From assembly GCA_035620975.1 (NCBI GenBank), contig DASPFV010000150.1:1-25674 (forward strand): a stretch of DNA of 25,674 nucleotides, written 5' to 3'. This document shows, piece by piece, positions 6,494 to 13,026 of the stretch. The number at the start of each line of letters is the position of its first letter. Position 1 is the first letter of the stretch. The stretch is from DASPFV01 sp035620975 (GTDB taxonomy: Bacteria > Acidobacteriota > Vicinamibacteria > Vicinamibacterales > 2-12-FULL-66-21). The notes beneath the pieces are model-generated. The model was not told where the DNA came from, did no database searches, and was given only the letters and a program-made list of their open reading frames with translations. The position numbers and the translations under genes were made by a program.

Positions 6494-7638
6494 TCCAGGT
6501 CGGCAATCAGGTCTTCGGGATCCTCCAGCCCGACCGACAGGCGCGCCATGCTCGGCGTGACGCCCGCCCGCTGGAGCTCCTCTTCCGAGTGCCCCCATTG
6601 CGACGTGAGCACGGGCAGACTGCAGAGGCTCTCGACCCCGCCGAGGCTGGCGGCGCGACGGAAGACGCGCAGACGGTCGAAGAACCGCGCGGCGCGCTCG
6701 TACCCGCCGCCCAGGTCGATGCAGATCATGCCGCCGAAGCCGCGCATCTGCCGGCGGGCTACGTCGTGATCCGGATGTGACGGCAGCCCCGGATAGTAGA
6801 CCGTGTGGAGCCGCCGGTCACGGCCGAGCCACTCGGCAACGGCCTGGGCACTCGCGTTGTGGCGCTGCATGCGGACCGCCAGCGTCTTCAGGCCCCGTCC
6901 CAGCGCGTAGGCCGCCGAGGGGTCGAGCACCGTCCCGAGCAGCTTGCGCGCCTCGAGCATGGGCGCGAGGTGCCGCGACGACCCCATCAGGACGCCCGCG
7001 GTCACGTCGCTGTGTCCGTTGAGGTACTTCGTGGCGCTGTGCATGACCACGTCGACGCCGAGCGCGATGGGCTGCTGGTTGATGGGGCTGGCGAACGTGT
7101 TGTCGATGACGGAGATCACTCCGCGGGCGCGGCAGGCCGCAGCCACCGCCGCCACGTCCACGCACCGCAGCGTGGGATTGATCGGGGATTCGAACCAGAG
7201 GAGCCGCGTCGACGCCGAGCAGAGGCGGTCGGGCTCCGACAGCTCCTCGAGCGTCACGAAGCGCGCCGCCACGCCGAACTTCGGCAGTAGATCCGCCATC
7301 AGATGAAGGGTGCCACCGTAGATGGCCGACCCGCACACGATCTCGTCGCCCGACCGGGCGAGCGCCAGCAGCGCCGTCGTGGTCGCGGCCTGGCCGCTCG
7401 AAAGCACGAGCGCCGACTCCGCTCCCTCGAGCGCAGCCAGCGTGTGCTCCACTTCCATCACCGTCGGGTTCGCGTAGCGCGAGTAGAGGAACTTCCCCGA
7501 GCGCCCCTCGTTGTACTCGCGCACCTGGCTGGCGCTGTCGAAGACGAAGGTCGTCGTCTCGTAAATGGGCGTCGTGAGCGGTGCCGCGTCGCGGCTGACG
7601 GCGTCTGTGCGCTGAACGAGATCGGTGGACGGTTTCAT
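6478..7638 (-). CDS. PLP-dependent trans-sulfuration enzyme (Cys/Met metabolism family)
   Basis: This 386-residue fold-type I PLP enzyme belongs to the cystathionine gamma-synthase / gamma-lyase / O-acylhomoserine sulfhydrylase / methionine gamma-lyase family, acting in the cytoplasm on sulfur amino acids. Visible features are YSRYANPT at 52-59 (phosphate contact from the partner subunit), SSGQAA near 80-85, YGGT at 107-110, Asp179 in VIDNTF (pyridine N contact), the Schiff-base Lys204 in SATKYLNGHSD, and the C-terminal SLGGVESL and ARLSVGLED. These motifs are shared across the family, so the exact reaction cannot be fixed by eye. The ATG at 7638 has GGAG ten bases upstream. It lies 62 bases after the patatin-like gene on the same strand and may be the last gene of a greA-led unit. 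Confidence 0.92.
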   Translation of the reverse strand: MKPSTDLVQRTDAVSRDAAPLTTPIYETTTFVFDSASQVREYNEGRSGKFLYSRYANPTVMEVEHTLAALEGAESALVLSSGQAATTTALLALARSGDEIVCGSAIYGGTLHLMADLLPKFGVAARFVTLEELSEPDRLCSASTRLLWFESPINPTLRCVDVAAVAAACRARGVISVIDNTFASPINQQPIALGVDVVMHSATKYLNGHSDVTAGVLMGSSRHLAPMLEARKLLGTVLDPSAAYALGRGLKTLAVRMQRHNASAQAVAEWLGRDRRLHTVYYPGLPSHPDHDVARRQMRGFGGMICIDLGGGYERAARFFDRLRVFRRAASLGGVESLCSLPVLTSQWGHSEEELQRAGVTPSMARLSVGLEDPEDLIADLDQALA

Positions 7639-7700
7639 CGGCTGCTCACTCCGGACTGCGGGCGAGTCTACCGCCCCGGCGAGCCCGCCGGGTCTCCAAT

Positions 7701-9152
7701 TCAGCGGTGGACCGCCTCCGTGCGCTCGGCGCTGCCCGCCACGATCGGCTCGATGAACTGGCGGTAGGCGTCCTCGTAGCCCCGATCGAGCTGTTCGCCG
7801 AGCGTGTGCACCCGATCCGACCGCTCGTCGTAAATGCCGGCGAAATCGAGCGGGCCGAGCGGGTTGTGCAGGGGGCGGATGACGAACAGCCCGGCGTAGC
7901 GGCCGGCGGCGTGCTCGACGACGTCGCGGAGCGCTGCGGCCTCGAAGCTGGCCAGCTGTTCGGCGGCGTAGCCCCGCAGATCCGCGCGGCCGGCGCTGAG
8001 CTCGTGGGGTCGGCCTGCGGCCGGCGTGGCCGCCGCGAGGATAATCTGCTCGGCGCCGGCGGCGGTGACCTCTTCGATGACGCGCGCGAGCGAGCCCGGA
8101 CGATCGCAGAGCCGGTGCGACTCGCCCCGCCACGGGCCCTCCGGCGCGAAGTGCACCAGGTGGGGCTCGGTGCCGATGGGAAGCGCGAGCGAGGCGATCA
8201 CCGCGTCGAGCGCGTGGTCGCGGGCCACACCCGTCAGATCGAATGCCTCGACGGCCCGCGCCGCCGTGTCAGGTGCCTGGCGGTTGAAGAACCGCCCCCG
8301 GTACGGGCCTCCCAGCAGCGCGAAGACGAGATCGCGCCGCGCATCGAGGTCGTGGACGATGATGAGCAGCTCGCGGAACCCGGGCTGCCCGAGGTTCTCG
8401 GTCAGCAGGTCGATGAAGCGCCGGGCCAGCTCGGCGCGCGGCGGCGCGCCGAGCGGGGCCGCGCCCCGAATCAGGTTCCACAACTCCGAGGTGCACCGCT
8501 CGGCGAGGGATGCGGCCGCGAGAGGACCACCCAGCACGCGGCCGGCCAGCCCCCGCTGCGCCCGGCGCCTCCCGCCCCCGCGCCGGGACGGCAGCAGCGT
8601 CGTGAACCCCGCCGCAATCGCGACGAGCACTGCCAGCAGGGCCAGGCGCGGGATCACGGTCGGCAGCGCGTGCGGCGCGAACGCCGCCGCAATCACACGC
8701 GCGTACCCGCCCGCGATCGCGGTTCCGGCTCCGGTCAGCCCCACGAAGGTGAGGATCATCCCCGCCATCGCGGCGATGACAGCGGCGACCAGGAGGACCA
8801 GGGGCACGGCGACGATGGCCCCCGCAGCGACGACGCTCCATCCGGCGGCGCGAAGGGCGGGCCGCCACGCGTAGTACTTCTGCGATGCCGCGCCGCGCCA
8901 CAGACCGCCAGGCTCCCACAGGCGGGCCCCGCCATCCATGGCGGCGAACGCCGCGCCCACAGACCCAATCCCCCGGGCCGCCACGAGATCGATCCGGATG
9001 CCGGCTTCGTGCAGGGCCCGCAGCACGCCCGCGTGATACGCGCCGGCGGTCCCCGTGCCGGTGAGCACGAGCGCCGTCCGCAACCGGGTGGAATACTGAC
9101 GATCGGGACTCTCGGGGGTGACGGCCACGGCAGTCAACGGGAGCGCTGACAA
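7701..9152 (-). CDS. Membrane patatin-like protein with degenerate catalytic motifs
   Basis: The protein has 483 residues. LVLTGTGTAGAYHAGVLRAL (29-48) is the patatin oxyanion-hole/first-helix signature. The nucleophile elbow reads GIGSVGA (61-67): Ser64 is kept, but the first Gly of GxSxG is Ile62. Later, ASLALPIG (320-327) and LCDRPG (348-353) align with the patatin ASxAxP and DG[GA] motifs, with Asp350 kept but its Gly replaced. Between the two halves lie strongly hydrophobic segments (about 104-160 and 169-187), predicting three to four membrane helices inserted in the patatin fold. The protein may be a membrane lipid hydrolase or an inactive relative. The start is uncertain: TTG 9152 is used here, while GTG 9128 is also in frame and neither has a clear Shine-Dalgarno. 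The gene begins about 20 bases after greA. Confidence 0.72.
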   Translation of the reverse strand: MSALPLTAVAVTPESPDRQYSTRLRTALVLTGTGTAGAYHAGVLRALHEAGIRIDLVAARGIGSVGAAFAAMDGGARLWEPGGLWRGAASQKYYAWRPALRAAGWSVVAAGAIVAVPLVLLVAAVIAAMAGMILTFVGLTGAGTAIAGGYARVIAAAFAPHALPTVIPRLALLAVLVAIAAGFTTLLPSRRGGGRRRAQRGLAGRVLGGPLAAASLAERCTSELWNLIRGAAPLGAPPRAELARRFIDLLTENLGQPGFRELLIIVHDLDARRDLVFALLGGPYRGRFFNRQAPDTAARAVEAFDLTGVARDHALDAVIASLALPIGTEPHLVHFAPEGPWRGESHRLCDRPGSLARVIEEVTAAGAEQIILAAATPAAGRPHELSAGRADLRGYAAEQLASFEAAALRDVVEHAAGRYAGLFVIRPLHNPLGPLDFAGIYDERSDRVHTLGEQLDRGYEDAYRQFIEPIVAGSAERTEAVHR

Positions 9153-9171
9153 CGGCGGGACAGGACGGCCA

Positions 9172-9636
9172 TCATTCGTCGTGAATCGTGAGCAGCTTGA
9201 CCAGCTCGAACCGCTTGCTGCCGAGCGGCGTCTGGACGGTGACCTCGTCCCCCTCTTCCTTGTTGATCAGCGCACGACCGATGGGGGACGCCGTCGAGAT
9301 CAGTCCGCTCTCGACGTCAGCGTCCTCCGGCATGACGAGCTGGTAGACGATCACTTGATCGGCTTCGCCCTTGAGGTGCACGGTGGAGCCGAACGCGGCG
9401 CGATCCTTCGGCAGCTTCTCCAGGTTCATCAGAGCGATTTCGCTGACGCGCTTTTTCAGGAGGCTGATCCGCGACTCGACCAGGCGCTGGCGCTCCTTGG
9501 CGGCATGGTACTCGGCGTTCTCGCGCAGGTCTCCCAGCTCTCGCGCGCGCCTGATCTCCTGCGGCAGCTCCTTCTTGAGCTCCTTCTCGAGCTGCTGGAT
9601 CTCGTCCTCGAATTTCTTCAGTATCTGCGCCTTCAT
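9172..9636 (-). CDS. greA: Transcription elongation factor GreA
   Basis: This 154-residue protein (family about 158) rescues backtracked RNA polymerase by stimulating cleavage of the extruded RNA end. The N-terminal antiparallel coiled coil (1-75) carries the acidic tip GDLRENAEYHAAKE at 35-48, with Asp36 and Glu39 positioned to coordinate the second catalytic Mg in the polymerase secondary channel. The C-terminal FKBP-like domain includes GLISTASPIGRALINKEEGD (111-130) and the terminal TPLGSKRFELVKL. The start is ATG 9636 with AGGA nine bases upstream. The frame stays open upstream through the repeat array, but that part is repeat translation, not protein. The patatin-like gene follows 20 bases downstream. 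The tandem repeat at 9655-9774 makes up its leader/promoter region. Confidence 0.96.
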   Translation of the reverse strand: MKAQILKKFEDEIQQLEKELKKELPQEIRRARELGDLRENAEYHAAKERQRLVESRISLLKKRVSEIALMNLEKLPKDRAAFGSTVHLKGEADQVIVYQLVMPEDADVESGLISTASPIGRALINKEEGDEVTVQTPLGSKRFELVKLLTIHDE

Positions 9637-9654
9637 CGCCGCTGATCCTAGCAC

Positions 9655-9774
9655 GGCCGCGGACACACACGGCCACGGAAGAACACGGCCACGGAAGAAC
9701 ACGGCCACGGAAGAACACGGCCACGGAAGAACACGGAAGAACACGGCCACGGAAGAACACGGAAGAACACGGAC
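9655..9774 (+). repeat. CACGGAAGAA tandem array C between divergent genes
   Basis: Seven copies of CACGGAAGAA start at 9674, 9690, 9706, 9722, 9732, 9748 and 9758. Successive spacings are 16, 16, 16, 10, 16 and 10 bases: the 16-base unit is CACGGCCACGGAAGAA and the 10-base unit lacks CACGGC. The array fills the whole gap between greA (minus) and the RNA methyltransferase gene (plus), so it forms both promoter regions. It is the cleanest array of the family in this window. The array has no stop codons in several frames and so gives spurious open frames rich in SSVFFRG-type peptides. Confidence 0.95.
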
Positions 9775-9775
9775 A

Positions 9776-9781
9776 TACAAT
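9776..9781 (+). promoter_or_regulatory. Candidate -10 box giving a leaderless RNA methyltransferase mRNA
   Basis: TACAAT at 9776-9781 begins two bases after the repeat array. Transcription starting 7-9 bases downstream would fall on or just before the GTG at 9790, and there is no Shine-Dalgarno before that codon. The -35 position falls inside the repeat (AAGAAC) and matches poorly. Leaderless initiation is an inference. Confidence 0.35.
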
Positions 9782-9789
9782 ACTCGTCT

Positions 9790-10584
9790 GTGGAGCGCGT
9801 CTCGAGCCGCCACAATCCTCTCGTCAGGGAGTTCCGCGCGCTGGCGCGCTCGGGCGGGCGGGACGGCCGCGTGCTGCTCGACGGCGAGCACCTGCTGACT
9901 GAAGCGCTCGCGAGCGGCGTGGACGTGGAGGTCGCGGCGGCGCTCGACGGAGCCCTGCCCGAGCGCATCGTGCAGGACCTTCGGTCGCACGGTACACGGG
10001 TCATCATCATCGCGCCGGCAGTCCTGGCCGCGGTGAGCCCCGTGCGCCAGCCGTCCGGCGTGGTCGCCATCGCGCGGCTTCGTTCCACCGCCCTGTCGGG
10101 CGTGATGGAGCGTCCCCCGCAGCTCGTGCTGCTGCTGGCCGGCGTTCAGGATCCCGGGAACGTCGGCGCGATCGTCCGCGCCGCCGAGGCCTGCGGGGCG
10201 ACGGGTGTGGTGTGTACGGCCGGCTCGGCCGATCCCTTCGGGTGGAAGGCCCTGCGGGGGTCGATGGGCAGCGCGCTGCGCGTGCCGATCGCGTCGAAGG
10301 CCTCCGCGGACGCAGCGCTCGAGACGGCGCGCGCGTACGGCCTGGCGCTCGTTGCAGCCGTCCCGCGGGGCGGGACGCCACTGCCCGTGTGCGACCTGCG
10401 GCCGCCGGCGATGATCCTCCTGGGCGGAGAGGGTCCGGGACTCACCGGAGCCGCCCTGCGAGCCGCGGATGCGCGTGTGACAGTTCCGATGCGCGCGCCG
10501 GTCGAATCCATGAACGTCGCGGCCGTGGCGGCCATCGTGCTCTACGAGGCGGCCCGCCAGCGCGCGGGCGAAGGGATCGCATGA
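9790..10584 (+). CDS. SpoU/TrmH-family RNA 2'-O-ribose methyltransferase
   Basis: This 264-residue SPOUT enzyme methylates ribose 2'-OH in rRNA or tRNA using S-adenosylmethionine. An N-terminal substrate-binding domain (about 1-100, L30e/L7Ae-like, with HNPLVREFRAL and LLDGEHLLTEAL) precedes the trefoil-knot domain. The three SpoU motifs are present: DPGNVGAIVRAA at 121-132 (Asn124), LGGEGPGL at 211-218, and ESMNVAAVAAIVLYE at 239-253. The layout resembles RlmB/TsnR-type 23S rRNA methyltransferases, but the target nucleotide cannot be read from sequence. The start is GTG 9790, directly after the repeat array and without a Shine-Dalgarno. It overlaps the following rarA by ATGA, so the two are cotranslated. 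Confidence 0.92.
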   Translation: MERVSSRHNPLVREFRALARSGGRDGRVLLDGEHLLTEALASGVDVEVAAALDGALPERIVQDLRSHGTRVIIIAPAVLAAVSPVRQPSGVVAIARLRSTALSGVMERPPQLVLLLAGVQDPGNVGAIVRAAEACGATGVVCTAGSADPFGWKALRGSMGSALRVPIASKASADAALETARAYGLALVAAVPRGGTPLPVCDLRPPAMILLGGEGPGLTGAALRAADARVTVPMRAPVESMNVAAVAAIVLYEAARQRAGEGIA

Positions 10585-11867
10585 CGCTCTTCGACGACCC
10601 GGAACCCGGGGAGACGCCCGCGTCGGCGCCGCTCGCCGAGCGTATGCGCCCCCGCACCCTGGACGAGTTCGTCGGCCAGTCGCAGCTCGTGGGCCCCGGC
10701 CGACCGCTGCGTCAGGCCATCGAGCAGGATCGGCTGCAGTCGATCATCCTCTGGGGGCCGCCTGGCACCGGCAAGACGACGCTGGCCAGGGTGATTGCGC
10801 GCGTGACCAGGGCGCAGTTCATCGCGTTCAGCGCGGTCCTTTCGGGCATCAAGGAGATCCGCGCGGTCATGGCGGAAGCCGAGGAAGCCCGGCGACGCCG
10901 GGGACGGCGGACGATCCTCTTCGTCGACGAGATACACCGGTTCAACAAGGCGCAGCAGGACGCCTTCCTGCCGCGCGTCGAGGCCGGCGACATCGTCCTC
11001 ATCGGCGCGACGACGGAGAACCCCTCGTTCGAGGTCAACTCGGCCCTGCTCTCCCGATCCAAGGTCTACGTTCTCCAGCCGCTCGGGGCCGAGGCCATCG
11101 TAACCATCCTCGAACGCGCACTGGCGGACCACGAGCGCGGACTCGGGAGCACGGGCGCCGTCGCGACGCCTGAGGCGCTGGCGGCAATGGCGCGCTTCGC
11201 CAACGGGGACGCACGCATTGCCCTCAACCTGCTGGAGATGGCGGCCGCGGCGGTCGGCCGCGGCACGATCGAGGCTCCGCTCGTCGCCGAGATCGCGCAG
11301 AGCCGCGCGCTGCTGTACGACAAGACGGGTGAAGAGCACTACAACCTGATCTCGGCGCTGCACAAGTCCATGCGCAACAGCGACCCCGATGCGTCGGTGT
11401 ACTGGCTCGCGCGGATGCTCGAAGCGGGCGAGGACCCCCTCTACGTGGCGCGGCGCCTGGTCCGGTTCGCATCCGAGGACATCGGCAATGCCGATCCTCG
11501 CGCGCTGTCGGTGGCCGTGGCCGCGAAGGATGCCGTGCACTTCATCGGCATGCCGGAAGGCAACACGGCACTGGCCCAGGCCGCCATCTACCTGGCGACG
11601 GCCCCCAAGAGCAACGCCGTGTACAAGGCGTATCTCGAAGCGGCCGAAGCCGCGGCCACGGAAGTCGCCGAGCCGGTGCCCCTCCACCTCCGGAACGCGC
11701 CTACTCGCCTGATGAAGGAACTGGACTACGGCAAGGGCTACAGGTATGCGCACGACGAGCCCGGCGGGGTCGCCGACATGGAGTGCCTGCCGCCGGCGCA
11801 CCGGGGACGCCGGTTCTACAAACCCACCGAGAGGGGCTACGAGGGAAAGCTGAAACGAGACGCCTAG
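10581..11867 (+). CDS. rarA: RarA/MgsA replication-associated recombination ATPase
   Basis: This 428-residue AAA+ ATPase of the RarA/MgsA/WRNIP1 family is related to clamp-loader subunits and acts at stalled replication forks with SSB. RMRPRTLDEFVGQ at 21-33 is the family N-terminus. Walker A GPPGTGKTT spans 59-67, Walker B ILFVDEIHRFNKAQQDAFLP 112-131, sensor 1 GATTENPSFEVN 142-153 (a RarA signature), and the arginine-finger region LLSRS follows. The C-terminal part contains YDKTGEEHYNLISALHKS and ARMLEAGEDP, the MgsA tetramerisation region. The ATG at 10581 overlaps the TGA of the methyltransferase gene (ATGA) and has AAGGGA just upstream. The 3' end converges on the protease gene with 38 bases between and no evident terminator. 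Confidence 0.97.
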   Translation: MTLFDDPEPGETPASAPLAERMRPRTLDEFVGQSQLVGPGRPLRQAIEQDRLQSIILWGPPGTGKTTLARVIARVTRAQFIAFSAVLSGIKEIRAVMAEAEEARRRRGRRTILFVDEIHRFNKAQQDAFLPRVEAGDIVLIGATTENPSFEVNSALLSRSKVYVLQPLGAEAIVTILERALADHERGLGSTGAVATPEALAAMARFANGDARIALNLLEMAAAAVGRGTIEAPLVAEIAQSRALLYDKTGEEHYNLISALHKSMRNSDPDASVYWLARMLEAGEDPLYVARRLVRFASEDIGNADPRALSVAVAAKDAVHFIGMPEGNTALAQAAIYLATAPKSNAVYKAYLEAAEAAATEVAEPVPLHLRNAPTRLMKELDYGKGYRYAHDEPGGVADMECLPPAHRGRRFYKPTERGYEGKLKRDA

Positions 11868-11905
11868 CAGGAGGCAGCGTCGGCAGACTGCCAGCGCGGA
11901 GGCGG

Positions 11906-12784
11906 CTACTGTTTCAGGTGCTCGACCTTCCGGAACATCTCGGGCCTGAGCGGCAGGATGAACGAGAAGCGGTAATCCCCCTGCATCCGGCCGATGGGAA
12001 TGCCCACGAGCTCGCCTTCGCGGTTCAGGACGCCGCCGCCGGACACGCCCGGGTGTCCGTCAGTGAGGCACGTCACCAGCTTGTTCGATGTCTTCTGGCC
12101 CACGTAGCCGGTCGACAGGATGATGCCCTTCGAGTAGTCGTTGCCCAGCCGGAAGATGGGATCGGCGAAATCAAAGCCGTACGCCAGATTGGTGTTCAGG
12201 GCCGGCAGATCGATCGGCTCCTTCACCTTCACGATCGCCCAGTCACCCGGATCGACTTCGACCCTGGCGTCGCCGGCGTCGACGACGCGCGCGTTCAGGA
12301 GGCGGCCCCCGTACATCAGTTTCACCGAGACTATCCGGCGGGGGTCCGTGAGGCCGTCCTGGCCGAGCGCGACCACGCCGTGCTTGACGGTGATGAAGTA
12401 GCCGGCGCCGAGGTAACCCGCCGTGCCGTAGCTGCTCGAGCCACGGTCATCGTAGGAGTACAGCTCGACGAAGCTCTCGCGCCGCTCCCGAAGGAGGTTG
12501 AGCGGCAGGAGGCCCATCTCGTCCTGCAGCTGGCGTTTGATGTCGGCCACGAGCGCGGCGCGGTTGGCGTCGGCGACGGCGACGGCCGGCGGAGGCGTGT
12601 CCGTGTGGCCGGCGGTTCCCGTGCTGTCCGCCTGCCGCCGCTTCAGCAGAGCAATCTCGGCGCGGAGGGCGGCCAGCTGCTGATCGCTGTCGGCATTGCG
12701 GGCGCCGAGAAAATTCCCCAGGCCAAAGAAGACCAGCGCACAGACCGTGGCGATGACTGCAGGAACGGCGCGACGAGTAGACAT
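11906..12784 (-). CDS. Membrane-anchored trypsin-like serine protease
   Basis: The protein has 292 residues. A single N-terminal membrane segment (about 8-27) is followed by a short coiled-coil-like stretch (about 33-52) and a Pro-rich linker. A chymotrypsin/trypsin-fold domain then spans about 105-290. The likely catalytic triad is His135 (ITVKHGVV, in place of the usual TAAH), Asp181 (PGDWAIVKV) and Ser248 in GHPGVSGGGVLN. There is no PDZ domain, unlike DegP/HtrA proteins. The catalytic domain should face the periplasm. Substrate is unknown. The ATG at 12784 has TTGGAG six bases upstream. The leader of about 120 bases carries a candidate GEMM-class riboswitch and the upstream promoter is strong, so expression may respond to a cyclic dinucleotide. 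No regulator or substrate gene is adjacent. Confidence 0.87.
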   Translation of the reverse strand: MSTRRAVPAVIATVCALVFFGLGNFLGARNADSDQQLAALRAEIALLKRRQADSTGTAGHTDTPPPAVAVADANRAALVADIKRQLQDEMGLLPLNLLRERRESFVELYSYDDRGSSSYGTAGYLGAGYFITVKHGVVALGQDGLTDPRRIVSVKLMYGGRLLNARVVDAGDARVEVDPGDWAIVKVKEPIDLPALNTNLAYGFDFADPIFRLGNDYSKGIILSTGYVGQKTSNKLVTCLTDGHPGVSGGGVLNREGELVGIPIGRMQGDYRFSFILPLRPEMFRKVEHLKQ

Positions 12785-12795
12785 GGCGACTCCAA

Positions 12796-12870
12796 GTTCG
12801 GCAGCTAAACCACCCCGCGCGAGCGGGGCTTACAGCTTTGCGCACCCCCGATGAGGGGGTTGCCTTTTCG
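12796..12870 (-). ncRNA. Candidate GEMM / cyclic di-GMP-I-like riboswitch in the protease leader
   Basis: On the minus strand the leader reads AAAAGGCAACCCCC, a short loop, GGGGGTGCGCAAAGCTG, then a six-pair CCCCGC/GCGGGG hairpin, then TTTAGCTGCCGAA. The GGCAA...GCGCAAAGC core is the hallmark of the GEMM (cyclic di-GMP-I) class. The outer GGCA pairs with TGCC near the 3' end. The G of GGCAA and the last C of GCTGCCGAA sit where the ligand-contacting G and C of the known aptamer are expected. The P2 loop (TCATC) is not a GNRA tetraloop, so this is an atypical member. The GGAG Shine-Dalgarno (12790-12793) follows immediately, which fits translational control. A covariance-model search would decide. 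Confidence 0.55.
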
Positions 12871-12910
12871 CTTGGAAAAAGTTACAGGCCCGAGTTGCTG
12901 GGATAGAAAA

Positions 12911-12939
12911 ATTGTAGGGAGCAGCCCTGAAAGAGTCAA
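12911..12939 (-). promoter_or_regulatory. Sigma70-type promoter of the protease gene
   Basis: On the minus strand TTGACT (12939-12934) and TACAAT (12916-12911) are separated by exactly 17 bases. This is the best consensus match in the window. Transcription would start near 12904, so the RNA includes the whole riboswitch candidate before the ATG at 12784. Confidence 0.75.
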
Positions 12940-13026
12940 GGGTAAATCTTGCGCGGTCAGCCGGTTATGGATGAGTTCGCGGCCCTGCACGCCGGTGCGT
13001 GCCCGTGCGCCGGCCCCTCCCGTGCG

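Noticed and set aside
7639..8133. N-terminal extension of the PLP enzyme into the patatin-like gene
   Set aside because: It is Arg/Gly-rich shadow sequence of the patatin-like gene in another frame; MKPST with GGAG upstream is the natural start.
9655..9774. CRISPR array
   Set aside because: Units are 10 or 16 bases with no unique spacers and no cas genes; it is a simple tandem repeat.
9637..9990. Upstream extension of greA across the repeat array
   Set aside because: The extension is translation of the CACGGAAGAA repeat (SSVAVFFRG-type peptides). GreA begins at MKAQ with its own Shine-Dalgarno.
11868..11905. Bidirectional terminator between rarA and the protease gene
   Set aside because: Only a five-pair GGCAG/CTGCC stem with almost no loop is visible, which is not convincing.
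12985..13026. Terminator hairpin after flotillin (GCCGGTGCGTG / CGTGCGCCGGC)
   Set aside because: The arms match imperfectly and there is no T-tract on the transcribed side.
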